In this document: positions 52,251-62,794 of the stretch, in pieces
Layout: each line of letters opens with the position of its first letter
Numbering within the stretch: position 1 is the stretch's first letter
From: Reticulitermes speratus
Lineage: Eukaryota > Arthropoda > Insecta > Blattodea > Rhinotermitidae
Direction of reading: 5' to 3'
Length of the DNA stretch: 64,000 nucleotides
NCBI GenBank assembly: GCA_021186555.1
Contig: JAJKFL010000007.1
Span: 3,842,501-3,906,500, forward strand
The notes under the pieces: model-generated
Database searches by the model: none
What the model was told of the DNA's origin: nothing
The model's input: only the letters and a program-made list of their open reading frames with translations
Made by a program: the position numbers and the translations under genes

Positions 52251-52555
52251 ATCATGCATACAATCAACTTTGTTTGTATAAGTATAATTTTTAGTTTTTA
52301 ACACACTAATTCGCTTCATGCCTAAAATTAACCTCTTGTGCGGTAGAACTGACGTGCCTGTATGCTAGTCCTCAGGTTTTATCTTCAAAATATTTAGCAG
52401 ATTTCGATCGAACTTGTTAGGTATATCTATATTAAAACCAGTGCCATGTGAGTTTAATTTTGGTTCGTGAATTTCTAAGATCATATAAAGCTCAAACCTA
52501 AAAATTTAGACCTTGCAGAAAATGGTCTTTTATGTTAAAAATATATATGAATTCA

Positions 52556-52805
52556 GTAACTCCACTCACGGAGACCCGGATTCGATCCCGGGTCAGTCCA
52601 TGTGGGATTTGTGGTGGACAAAGTGGCACTGGGACAGGTTTTCCCCCTAGTACTTCGGTTTTCCCCTGTCAATTTCATTCCACCATTACTGGTAAAAATG
52701 AAAAAAAAAAAAACTGGTCATCTTTCATCTTCATCACAGGGTTGCACAAGAAATCTTAAGGCTGCGGTGCGTCCGTAGCTTCTGCTGCGGGGCCCTTCAT
52801 CACAA
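52556..52805 (+). mobile_element. SINE-C copy, 5'-truncated
   Basis: Starts inside the head at ACGGAGACCCGGATTCGATC and continues with TTTGTGGTGGACAAAGTGGC, AGTACTTCGGTTTTCCCCTG and CTGCTGCGGGGCCCTTCATC plus an A-run. Confidence 0.92.
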
Positions 52806-52814
52806 AAAAAAACA

Positions 52815-53110
52815 CCACTCAACAGAGTCCTCCTTGAGCTTCTAATAAACAAAAACAAAATGTCCTTTATATTAAGCAGAATTACCAACTTCTGCACACT
52901 ATCCTGAGCCAAATGAATCCAGTGCGCATCTTCCCATGCCATGTTTTAGAGACCTAGTTTAATATCACCTTTCATATGTCACTGAATCTGACTGCTTTAT
53001 TTGTATTAACACTTTCCAACCACATTTTTATGTGCATTCATCATCTCATTAATGCGTATTATATGTTCCGCCCATCTCATTCTCCTATATTTGATCACTT
53101 TAATAATATC
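52815..53110 (-). mobile_element. Endonuclease-RT LINE 3' region
   Basis: CTCAACAGAGTCCTCCTTGA, CACACTATCCTGAGCCAAAT and CCGCCCATCTCATTCTCC are the complements of the LINE tail codings (AQDxxx; RWAGHVxRM-like). Longer than other copies. Confidence 0.6.
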
Positions 53111-53132
53111 TTCTGAAGGGTAAATATTAAAG

Positions 53133-53362
53133 CCCATGCAGAAGTTTTATTTCCAACCACTGCGCAAAAGTAATTTTTATGCTGCTACATGTTTCGGCTA
53201 CGTATTGCAGCCATCATTAGGGAGCTAATATTATAAAGACATGAGCAGCGTATTGTACGTCTGTAAATGGTAAATATACACACATTAGCTTTTTTACACA
53301 ACAGTTAGTCGCTATATAGTATCACTAAAATTATTCAGATTAAAATTCATATAGAGCATTAA

Positions 53363-53407
<45 letters not shown>

Positions 53408-53545
53408 GCTGTCTCCAAACATCTTGCAGTTTTAAATATCTCCTGTTATTGGCTCCCTGATGGTAATTACAATATGTAGCCGAAACAAGCAGGAGCCCAA
53501 AAATTGCTTTATGCAGTGGTTGAAAATGTAACTTGTATATGTAAG
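53133..53545. mobile_element. Foldback element with two facing hammerhead-like motifs
   Basis: Outer arms GTTTTATTTCCAACCACTGC and the complement of GCAGTGGTTGAAAATGTAAC. Inside, 53181-53226 (minus) reads GCTCC, CTAATGA, GGCT/AGCC stem, GAAAC-AT-GTA. 53451-53497 (plus) reads GGCTCC, CTGATGG, a TA-rich stem, GAAAC-AA-GCA, GGAGCC, with a perfect 6-bp stem I. A (TA)n tract fills the centre. Confidence 0.75.
53368..53404. repeat. (TA)n microsatellite
   Basis: Alternating AT for about 36 bases. Confidence 0.95.
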
Positions 53546-53670
53546 TCAACTGCACGGAATATGTGTAACATTAAGTAAAGTTCATGTCTTCTTTCATTTT
53601 ATTTCCTCTGGCTTCCGTTTCCTTCCGCCATCAGAGTTCTACATTATAATATCAGCAGCAGGTTCTTGAA

Positions 53671-53802
53671 AAACCTCAGTCCATACTCAAAACCTCAGTC
53701 CATACTCAAAACCTCAGTCCATACTCAAAACCTCAGTCCATACTCAAAACCTCAGTCCATACTCAAAACCTCAGTCCATACTCAAAACCTCAGTCCATAC
53801 TC
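53671..53802. repeat. 19-bp minisatellite, about 7 copies
   Basis: Unit CCTCAGTCCATACTCAAAA, seemingly identical copies. Confidence 0.95.
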
Positions 53803-54130
53803 TTCCCTCACTGTGGCAGATAAAACTCCACACACACATACAAAGCAACAGATACAATTGTAGTTTTATATATTTCAGTATTTGGTTCTTAGATAGCAAA
53901 GGAGAAGACAGTATCGTGAGCCGAATTGCAGCAAGGATATTCCAAACATAATCTTCTATTGATTGATTATGGAATCAGAAATTTATGTGTTAGTTTTATT
54001 CCTAAGTGCCTGAAATTTGTCATCACACGTTCAAAGAATAATTAGCCATATGTATCATTCCCTAAGTTTTGTTTAAGAGATATGTGACTTAGTATTCTTT
54101 CCTTTTACTCCAATAATAACGCCCTCAAAA

Positions 54131-54410
54131 GGGCCGTGCCATGGCTCAGGCGGTTAGTTACCGGCCTCTCACCGCGGAGGCTCGGGTTCGACCCAGGTCA
54201 ATCCATGTGGGATTTGTGGTGGACAAAGTGGCAATGGGATAGGCTTTTCCCCGAGTACTTCGGTTTTCCCCAGTCAGTTTTATTCCACCGGTGCTCCATT
54301 ACACGGAACAACGGAAGATCTTCATCACAGTGTTGCCCAATAAGTCTTAAGGCTGCAGTATGTCCATACCATCTGCTGCGGGGCCCTTCTCTACAAAAAA
54401 AAAAAAAGCC
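54131..54410 (+). mobile_element. SINE-C copy, full length
   Basis: Head GGGCCGTGCCATGGCTCAGG with A box, B box GGGTTCGACCCAGG, standard body and an end GGGGCCCTTCTC followed by 13 A bases. Confidence 0.93.
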
Positions 54411-54547
54411 TAATACAGATTTTGCGACTCCCTTTGTGGTAATATAATCAGTTTTTTGTCCAGTAAATTAATACAATGAAGGTAGAGCAGAAGCAGATAC
54501 GTCGCAGGCCCCTTCAGCCCCTTCAGTTTTTCTTGGACCTCTCGAAT

Positions 54548-54980
54548 TGTACAGGGTGGGTGGGAAGTAAGTAGGCATTAAATAACTGTCGAGGCACACG
54601 ATACCTACGGCGTTAGAGAAAGACTTGAAGTTTCGCCCGTGGAAACCCCATTACGTGCAGGAGCTGACACCTGAAGACTGTGACCGCAGAATGGAATACG
54701 GGGAGTTGATGCTGGGTTCGCACGAGGATTGGCCACAACTGTTTGAAAACATTCTCTGGAGCGACGAGGCCGTTTTCCATATCGGCGGTTTCGTCAATCG
54801 ACATAATTGCCATTACTGGGCGGCACACGATCCCGAAGTGACGGTGGAGAAGATGCAAATTCGTCCAAAAGTGACCGTGTGGTGCGGAATGACGGCCACT
54901 AAGGTCATCGGCCCATATCTTCTGCATGACACCATGAATGCCGACCGCTATTGTTATTGTCTAATAATGTATAGTTGCCA
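54548..54980 (+). mobile_element. Mariner/IS630-type transposase fragment, uncorrupted frame
   Basis: An open frame (54625 to about 54954) reads KFRPWKPHYVQELTPEDCDR, then DWPQLFENILWSDEAVFHIG (first catalytic Asp in WSDEA), GFVNRHNCHYWAAHDP, VWCGMTATKVIGPYLL and NADRY, where similarity stops short of the second Asp. GC content is higher than the surroundings. The family is that of the relic at 50030. It is a fragment, but its coding is intact, so insertion was recent. Confidence 0.85.
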
Positions 54981-55756
54981 AATGGTAAATACAGTAGTGT
55001 ATTTGATGTTGTTGTCTTACATTTATAAGCATCAAAATTAAACTAATACTGAGGGCCATAATTTCTGCTGAATTACATATCGTACATATTTTTCCTGGGC
55101 AACATAAAAGATCATCTCGTGTATAATTCTGACCTTCCCATAATGACGAAATAACTTCCCTCCTATAAAATAAATTTCCCAGCGGGACGTCTGTCGGGTT
55201 CCAAAGCCCCTGCACACTCTGATTGCTCTTGTGTGCAACAATTTATAATCTGCTTCTAAAGACCCTAGCTTCTTGATAATTAAATGTACATGCAATGAAT
55301 TGCTGCCCGCTGATAATGGTGCATCCTGTTGCACAACCACAAAGCATACCACCCATCACGTTGCTAACAAACTTCCCTAGACTCAAAAGCAATTTAACAT
55401 TCACAACACGCCGACAAAATGAGAAGGAAGTTTGTTTCAAGCAGGACAAGAACTGGGGACGGCAGGAATTATGAAGGACAGCTGAGGCACGTCAACAGCC
55501 AACAATTTTAATGAGGAAGGCAGAATTCGAATTTACATTCACTGTTATTTGCCTCTTCCTCCTGAGTTCACAAGAGAGTTAAGTGCCGAAGCTTTCTAAC
55601 AGTAGAGCAAAGCACATCCTCTTTCAGTCACAACTGTTTGCGCGGCTCCAAGAGTCATTAGCTTTTATCGTTTTCTCCCTAGAATTAGGCAGACATATTC
55701 GTGTCTTTGTTTATTAAATGTCTTCCATAAATAATTTAAATTAATAGGAGGTATAG
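54981..55756. other. Intergenic, no recognised feature
   Basis: A 104-residue minus-strand frame (55038-55352) has no resemblance I can name. Confidence 0.4.
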
Positions 55757-55955
55757 AATCAGCACCCGTCCAGACCGGTCTTGGGGTCTACCCAGCCTCC
55801 TGTACAATGTGTACCGGGTCATTCCCGGGGTAAAGCGGCCGGGGTGTGGCGTTGACCACCCACCCCCATCTAGCGCCGAGGTTAAAGAAAGAGTAGAGCT
55901 ATACCTCTACTCCCCATCTGGGCCTTCATGGCCTGTTCTAGGGAGAACTAAAATT
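55757..55955 (+). mobile_element. SINE-A copy, 5'-truncated
   Basis: From ATCAGCACCCGTCCAGACCG through GGGTAAAGCGGCCGGGGTGT and AGAGTAGAGCTATACCTCTA to GGCCTTCATGGCCTGTTCTA. Confidence 0.9.
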
Positions 55956-56321
55956 TAAATATTCCACATTCTCCAATTGTTTTTGATCTATCATAATTAT
56001 TGTTGGGTATGGTTGCCTTGAGATTCCCATACCCCAGTTTTTCCCACATTCATTTCCATTCCATATCACTTCCAGTTTCACTCAGTCTATCAACCACGCC
56101 CTGTAGCACCGTTTCTTCCCTAGCCAGTAGCACAAGGCCATCTGCACATTTCACAGTGCCAATTACTTGTCCTCCTATAGAGATATAAGCGCTTTTGTTT
56201 AGGAAATCCTCTGAAGTACATAAATACATTCTGTGGGTAAAATGTAGTAATTTGAGCGTTACAGCAAATAAACTGTAAAACATGTACCTTGTTTTCAAGC
56301 GATAAATACACCGTGACCGAT

Positions 56322-56720
56322 CCCAGTGGCCGCGCGGTCTAAGGCGTGGGTCTGCGGCCGCTCGCTTACTAGGATCGTGGGTTCGAATCACGCCTAGGGC
56401 ATGGATGTTTGTGATGTGTTTGTCGTAAGGACGGTAGTATGGAACGTAAAGTGATATGAAGGACGAAAGGATTTAAACACTACAAAAAAATTGGATCAAA
56501 GGGGAAAAACCCCGGACAGACATAAAAAAAAAAGTCCCACCGGAGGCATGGAAGTCTGTCTCATGTGAGTGTTGTGTGTTGTCAGGTAGAGGTCTCTGCG
56601 ACGAGCTGGTCCCTCGTCCAGAGGAGTCCTACCGAATGTGGCGTGTCTAAAGTGTGATCGTGAAGCCTCGAAAAATTAGGCGGCCTAGGCCCCCAAGGGG
56701 CTGTCGAGCCATTAAAAAAA
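56322..56720 (+). mobile_element. SINE-B copy with internal module
   Basis: Head GATCCCAGTGGCCGCGCGGT, B box GGGTTCGAATCACGCC, then a module of about 140 bp (GGCATGGATGTTTGTG to CCCCGGACAGACATA plus A-run) followed by the usual SINE-B body from CCCACCGGAGGCATGG to GGGGCTGTCGAGCCAT. Confidence 0.88.
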
Positions 56721-56894
56721 AAAGGACATATACGCCTGTAATATAGCCTGACTTCACTTAATGTAATCTCGGTTGTCAAATGAGGTATATACATAGAGAA
56801 GAATGGGGTAAATAGAAGAACATTTGTGTCATTAATTTTCAATGTTAAGAACAGCTTCTGCTTCTTTGGCTTTATTGGCTGTTATAATCCCTTT

Positions 56895-57130
56895 TTTCCA
56901 ATGGCGCAACAGCCCCTAGTGGGCCAGGGTCTCCTCTCTATCGAAACTTCACGATCACAATCGGTAGGGCTCCTCTGGACGAGTAATCAGCCCGACGCAG
57001 AGACCTCTACCTGACAACACGCAATACTCAAAAGAGACAAACACCCATGCCCCCGGCGGGATTCGAACCCGCAGTCCCAACAAGCGAGCGGTCGCAGACC
57101 CACACCTTAAACCGCGCGGCCATTGGGATC
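56895..57130 (-). mobile_element. SINE-B copy, without the module
   Basis: Reverse orientation: head at the right (ACCGCGCGGCCATTGGGATC), B box complement GGGATTCGAACCCGC, left end ATGGCGCAACAGCCCCTAGT. Confidence 0.9.
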
Positions 57131-57339
57131 AGCTATCAGCCCTTACTATGTGTAATTACTGTCTCCAAATCCAATTACGAGTACCGTTTTATACGTCTTA
57201 ACTTTATATTTAGTTTTGACTAAAATTTATCTTAAAATTATATAATATCGTGTGTGCACCATTTATTTAAGGAAAGAAATTTAATGGCCCGTAAAATATA
57301 TAAAACTTTTCTGCTGAATTAAAATAAAATGAAGAAGTA

Positions 57340-57580
57340 TTACATGGAGTTAAGAAGAAATAAACATACCACATATATTAAAAGGAAGGAAGACTAACTG
57401 AATTAGTCACATAACGCATAGAAACTGCCTTCTAAAACATTTTTAAAGGAAAAATAGAAGAGATGGGAAGACGATAAATAAGACGTAAGCAGCTACTGAC
57501 TGAATTTAAGGGAAAGAGAAGATATTGTTATTTGAAAGAATTTGAGAGGACCTGTCGCAAGACAGACTATGCAATGAATG
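57340..57580 (+). mobile_element. Endonuclease-RT LINE fragment
   Basis: Translation in pieces gives KGKIEEMGRR, RRKQLLTEFKGKRRYCYLKE and FERTCRKTDY, like the GRRGRRRKQLLDDLKEKRGYWxLKEEALDRT tail of insect endonuclease-reverse transcriptases. A stop follows MGRR. Confidence 0.7.
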
Positions 57581-57666
57581 CACCTAAGTGAGAGATTATG
57601 GAGTTTATTGCCTCCCTTAATAACACTTGATGCATTTGTTCCCCATAAACTTACATACTGACCGGG

Positions 57667-58347
57667 TTGTATCGTGGATGTCCTCAGTATCTCCACAGAA
57701 CTGACAGGATAGTACCACCCGGCCAGAGCGCTTCATTTCTGTATTTCCCCCTACAATATTCAAAATCTCCTTCTCATACTGAGCTATATAAATATACCGT
57801 TAAGGCGTTGTTAAATAGAAAACATGTTCTGATTACATCAATTGCAACCTGGTCATTGTTTGGATGTAAATCAAATTGTTTTGCGTCTTATGGACACGTG
57901 CCATGGAAGCACAGTGAAGAAATTAGCAGATGTACCTTTAATTACGTTATATATGTTTTTATAGACACACTTCTTACGGATGCGGAGTTTAAGAATGATT
58001 GTAGCTATAACTCTAGTTCCCGCATATGCTTCCATGACGTGCAAAAGGATACCTTTACCTTTAACAACACGCCTCTAACAGAATCACAACACACGTCCAA
58101 AGAACTGGGATTTAAAAGCAGTGAAAATATATACAAGTCCAAACAGCGGCTGCATCGAAAGCCAAGGAATTTATTTCTGTGGACGTTAAAACAACGCACT
58201 CTTCGGCACAAAGTGCGAGTCTGTTTATCTCTTCTTCGTTATATTTTTTTTCTTATTTTGTTGGCAACACTCGAAGGAGGCTCCATTATTGCTGTCTGTA
58301 GGGCTCTGCCCGAGATATCGGAATTACGGCACTGTGTGTTGGTATAA
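57667..58347 (+). CDS. Unrecognised 226-residue ORF
   Basis: The longest frame on this side that is neither repeat nor shadow. Starts MYRGCPQYLHRTDRIVPPGQ, has a basic stretch near 165-185 (KSKQRLHRKPRNLF) and one strongly hydrophobic segment near 192-206 (YIFFLILLATLEGG), so a tail-anchored membrane protein is conceivable. No family is recognised, there is no clear promoter, and it ends directly at a SINE-B. It could be chance or the wreck of a mobile element. Confidence 0.2.
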   Translation: MYRGCPQYLHRTDRIVPPGQSASFLYFPLQYSKSPSHTELYKYTVKALLNRKHVLITSIATWSLFGCKSNCFASYGHVPWKHSEEISRCTFNYVIYVFIDTLLTDAEFKNDCSYNSSSRICFHDVQKDTFTFNNTPLTESQHTSKELGFKSSENIYKSKQRLHRKPRNLFLWTLKQRTLRHKVRVCLSLLRYIFFLILLATLEGGSIIAVCRALPEISELRHCVLV

Positions 58348-58606
58348 GTCGATCCCAGTGGCCGCACGGTCTAAGGCGTGGGTCTTCGGCCGCTCGCTTA
58401 CTAGGATCGTGGGTTCGAATCCTAGGGGGGACTTGGTGGCCTAGTGGAAAAGGCAGCGGATCAGTAATCACAGGGTCAGTAGTTCGAATCCACTGGGGTC
58501 CACGATTTGAAACAGACTTTATTAAGGGGGCCGGTATAGCGTAGTCGGTATAGCGACTAGCTACGGGCTGGACGGTCCGGGATCGAATCCCGGTGGGGGC
58601 GAGATT
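58348..58606 (+). mobile_element. Cluster of three tRNA-like SINE heads
   Basis: In a row: a SINE-B head (58348-58431, B box GGGTTCGAATCCTAG), a different head (58432-58505, CTTGGTGGCCTAGTGGAAAA with B box AGTTCGAATCCACT), and a SINE-A head (58528-58606, GTCCGGGATCGAATCCCGG). None has its body. The middle one is tRNA-like from end to end (GGAC/GTCC acceptor stem) but its anticodon arm does not pair, so I do not call it a tRNA gene. Confidence 0.8.
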
Positions 58607-58607
58607 T

Positions 58608-58817
58608 TTAGCCGATCCCAGTGGCCGTGCGGTCTAAGGCGTGGGTCTTCGGCCGCTCGCTTACTAGGATCGTGGGTTCGAATCCTACCGGGGGCATGGA
58701 TGTTTGTGTTGTGTTAGATGTATGGACGATAGCATGAAACATAAGGTGACATGCAGGACAAAAAAAAAAAAGGACTTCAACAGTACGAATGGATCAAAGG
58801 GAAAAACCCAGCAATTA

Positions 58818-58854
<37 letters not shown>

Positions 58855-59330
58855 CCGGGGGCATGGATGTTTGTGTTGTGTTTGTTGTATAAGGACTAAT
58901 ATGGAACATAAGTGACATGAAGGATAAAAAGGATTTAATACAGTACAAAAATGGATCAAAGGGGAAAAACCCCGGAGAGGCAAAAAAAAAAAATCCCACC
59001 TGGGGCATGGATGTTTGTGTTGTGTTTGTTGAAAGGACGGTAGCATGGAACGTAAAGTGACATGAAGGACGAAAGGATTTAAAACAGTACAAAAATGGAT
59101 CAAAGGGGAAAACCCCGGACAGGCAAAAAAAGAATCCCACCGGGGGCATGGATGTCCCTCTCTTGTGAGTGTTGTGTGTTGTCAGGTAGATGTCTCTGCG
59201 CCGGGCTGATCACTCGTCCAGAGGAGTTCTACCGAGTGTGTTGTATCCGAGTGTGTTCGTGAAGCATCAATAATGAGAAGGCCGTGGCCCTCTAGGGGCT
59301 GTTGCGCCATGGAAGGAAGTAGTATTGGTG
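58608..59330 (+). mobile_element. SINE-B with three to four tandem internal modules
   Basis: Head GATCCCAGTGGCCGTGCGGT and B box GGGTTCGAATCCTACC, then modules starting CACCGGGGGCATGGATGTTT at about 58687, 58854 and 58996, each running through GACATGAAGGAC, GGATCAAAGGGGAAAA and an A-run, and finally the body from 59136 to GGGGCTGTTGCGCCATGG. The A-runs (up to 30 A at 58820-58849) mark module borders. Confidence 0.88.
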
Positions 59331-59432
59331 TCAGGGTGTATTTAAAAACCGAATATAAAAGTATAGGTCCTGCTAGACAGTTCGAGTACCCGTGTTACCA
59401 TTTCAGTTACTGGGCAATTAGCGACTCTGTGA

Positions 59433-59580
59433 AACTGTCATCGCTCAGGCGGTTATTTGCCGTCTTCTGACTGAGGAGGTCCAGGTTCAGTGACCGTGTA
59501 GTTCGTGTTGTGTTTGTGGCAGACAGTATTCCTTGCTAATTCTAATTCCACCAGTCCTCCATATTCACTTGTCAGGGGCA
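59433..59580 (+). mobile_element. Old SINE-C-like copy
   Basis: CATCGCTCAGGCGGTTATTT, GGAGGTCCAGGTTCAGTGAC, GTGTTGTGTTTGTGGCAGAC and TAATTCCACCAGTCCTCCAT follow SINE-C in worn form. Confidence 0.6.
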
Positions 59581-59714
59581 CCTGCAATAGGCCCATTTGG
59601 GGTCGCAATACCAAGGGACTCACTTTCATCCCACTGCTGCAAATAAGAATGACGCTTTATCAAGTAGCTGCATCGACGTGTGGAAATTTTTAATCACAAG
59701 TAATTTTTTTCCAA

Positions 59715-59945
59715 TGGAGCAACTGCAACACTTGGAAGACCCAGGCGTAGATGGGAGGATAATATTAAAATGGATCTTCAAGAAGTGGGATGGGGCATGG
59801 GCTGGATTGATAGGGCTCAGAATAGGGACAGGGCTCTTGTGAATGCGGTAATGAAACTTCGGGTTACATAAAATACGGGGAATTTCTTGACTAGCTGATG
59901 ACCTGTTAGCTTCTCAAGAAGGACTCTGCTCCACTGAGTTAGTTT
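59715..59945 (+). mobile_element. 3' end of an endonuclease-RT LINE
   Basis: Frame-readable [18 protein letters not shown]-like tail: [20 protein letters not shown], then [17 protein letters not shown] and a stop, followed by the 3' UTR with GAAGGACTCTGCTCCACTGA. It is the clearest copy of this LINE tail in the window, with a small deletion in the DRDRW motif. A reverse SINE-B follows at once. Confidence 0.85.
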
Positions 59946-60183
59946 TAGTTAGTTATGGCGCAACAGCCCCTAGTGGGCCAGGGCCTCCTCGTTTTCAAGG
60001 CTTCACGATCACACTCAGCCACACCACACTCGGTAGGACTCCTCTGGACGAGTGATCAGCCCGACGTAGAGACCTCTACCTGTACAACACACAACAAATC
60101 ACAAGAGACAGATTCGAACCCGCAATCCCAGCAAGCGAGCGGTAGCAGACCCACGCCTTAGACCGCGTGGCCACTGGGATCGC
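59946..60183 (-). mobile_element. SINE-B copy
   Basis: Left end ATGGCGCAACAGCCCCTAGT, right end head complement CCGCGTGGCCACTGGGATCG. It lies against the LINE tail, probably inserted in it. Confidence 0.88.
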
Positions 60184-62350
60184 CATCATGGGTTTAATAA
60201 AAGAAAAACTTCACATTATATTAAAGGTGTTAAACAGGTCTTCAGATTTAGACAGATTATCAGGATTGGTGACCACGGGCGGTCTCTTGTAACAACGGTA
60301 ACGTATCATCAGATGCCGTGGACGTCGGACAATCTCTCGGTCATCTAGGGTACTATAAGCTCCTGAAGAAAGGCTCTGCTTCGAGCGGTTACTTAACTGA
60401 TTATTGCGTTAGTTATTAAGACGAAGATAAGAGGGACAGAACACTAAGCTGATGGGCAGGTGGGTGACGGACAGAAACGTGTTACATTGGCAATTGTATG
60501 ACGTCATAAAGGGGCGTGTTACAGCACCACAGGTCGGAAATAGCCGGCGAGGTCTCACGGCGTCCCGACGCGGATGGCTGTTCAGTCGCCGACAGCAACA
60601 ACATGGGAGCACAAGACTCGCCCAGCACAATCGTCTCCGCAGAGTTTGAGGTTTTCGGAAAGGTGCAAGGTTCGTATCGCAGTTCTGAGTAATGTGCCGT
60701 CTGCAAAGTTATTCCTTCAGGTGACAGGTTCGCCTCACTGACCCTTTAAAGCATACTGCTTGGTGTACGTACCATCTGCGTTAGCATTCGAAAACTCTTT
60801 ACCCAGACCTCATATGCATGTGTTTCTTATGACTCACTTAATAAACAGCTGCTGCTCTCCTTCGTAATTGAAAGGCAGTGAGTTTTCTATGAGTTAGGAG
60901 ATGAAGGCGTGAATATTACTGACAAGAACGCTCTGCTTCAAAGATTTAAACTATTCGATTGTCGGTACTTAGTGATTTATTGACACCGATCACACCAGTA
61001 CGAACTCCTTGGTCGTGATTATTCATTGAAAATTTGAGAGTACTTTCTAACCCAAGTACTATCGTGGTGTTTTAAAAATCACAAATTCACAATTAGTTTA
61101 ACATTTAGTTTATTTGGCCCTATCTTCAACCAGTTGCCTTTAATTTACGAATTCACATTTTGTATCTGCGATTGCCCATCGAAGTTGCGCAAAAGGCCAT
61201 CTTCTCATTGGATGTTTTTACAATACAAAATATGCAAGTGTGATTTCGTTATCCGTGCTACATGTCCCACCAATACCAGTCTTCTTAATTTGATCATTAA
61301 GCATTCGGTGAAGGGTACAAATAATTTGTAACTTCACATCTGTTATGAGAATCTTCGATCAATAATTCTCCTCATCATCCTGTTACTTTCAGCCTCTTAG
61401 TCCTGAACATTCTCATAAGCCACTTTTTCTCAAATGCCCTGAAAACCTCGAAGTGCCCATGCACGGAGAGCCCAAGTTTCTCGCTGTGGTTTTGTATTAA
61501 CCAGGTTGCGACATCCGACGTTCTCTGGACGGTAAGTGACATTATGTTTGTTTGCGACGTGACACCATGGGGTTTCTGAAAAAACGTGCTGCCCATATAA
61601 AACTCTTCTGCCCTAAAACTGGAGACAGAATATCCCGTCGAAATGTTACTACCAAGCTGCCAAAATACATTAAGTCTCCTCTCAAAAGACAGTGATCTTG
61701 CTGTAATATTTATATACGAGTAGTTTATGTCTTAAGATTTTACCCATCTTTACTGGACATGACGTTAGTTAGCGATAATGAATTGACTTTACGTGCAAAG
61801 ACAAGGAGATGAAGTTGTGACGGAGTATGACAGCCTGGCATTGCTAATCAGACGCTGGCTCTGATCCAGTCGTTTAAGCTGACCGCCCCTTTATTTTTGT
61901 ACAGTCCTCAGTGTCTTTAATACGCAAAAGACCGTGTAGATTATATATATAATCTAATAAATGTTAGGCTCCTGACACAAAATTATGAATATATATCAAA
62001 GCTACTTAAGAAAACGTGGTTAAAATGTATGACACAAGTTCTATAGCGAATGCTGTTCAAATTTGTCAGACTTGCAGACACCCATGAAAACAGCTTGAAA
62101 AGCTGCCATATTTCCTGCCTCATATGACGTTAGAAGTGAAAAGACGCACCCTATAATTATCAGAATATTTTTGCAGATTTAATAGCCTGCTTATATAACA
62201 ATTCATCTTCCACTGTTAAGGAGGTTTTGGGGTTTTTCAAGAAAAAATAAAATAATGCCTCTTATGAGCAAGAAAATGCTGTAAATAGCTTTGCATGTCA
62301 GGCTCATTATTGGAGTGTAATTTCTATCTATACGTAAATTTTATACTCTT
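60184..62350. other. Intergenic, no gene
   Basis: No supported ORF, RNA or repeat. A relatively GC-rich stretch (60480-60620) holds only shadow frames. Confidence 0.5.
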
Positions 62351-62351
62351 A

Positions 62352-62433
62352 TACAGGGCATACACAAAAGAATGGTGCGGTTTTAATAGTTAACACTATT
62401 AAAACAGCGCCATTCTTTTGTGTATGCCCTGTA
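62352..62433. repeat. Near-perfect 82-bp hairpin
   Basis: TACAGGGCATACACAAAAGA at the left and its exact complement at the right, arms of about 40 bp with one bulge and one or two mismatches, and almost no loop (TAGTTAACAC). The ends are TA. It could be a minimal MITE or a small-RNA precursor. Confidence 0.9.
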
Positions 62434-62609
62434 TGTTTTGTGCGTTATGCTTTACACGTTTATATGTCTGACTTTTATATTTTATTGTAAATGTTTATTT
62501 ATTATAGCCCTGTATACACGTGTATAATTGTTACGTGGCTCCTTATAGTTTTGGTAAAAGATGGTACTGTTATATCCCTCCGAAATATCTGTACACATCT
62601 ACAATACTA

Positions 62610-62794
62610 CAGTCGAACCCGTTTATAACGACATCGGCTTATACGATACTTCTTCTATAACGTCAGACATTCTTTGGTACCAATTAATTCCTCACTGTTA
62701 ACCATAACATTATACTACTCGGTTAGAACAACACTCGTTTATAACGACACAAAATATTCAGTCCCTTTCATAACGTTATAACCGACTTCGACTG
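62610..62794. mobile_element. Short Tigger/pogo-type MITE
   Basis: Inverted ends CAGTCGAACCCGTTTATAAC and ATAACCGACTTCGACTG flanked by TA, 185 bp, with internal repeats of TTATAACGAC. No ORF. Confidence 0.88.

Noticed and set aside
58432-58505. Possible tRNA gene
   Set aside because: The acceptor and T arms look tRNA-like, but the anticodon arm does not pair and no CCA-side context supports a gene. It fits a SINE head better.
58685-59149. Phe-rich minus-strand ORFs of 154 and 108 residues
   Set aside because: Translation of SINE-B modules and their A-runs.
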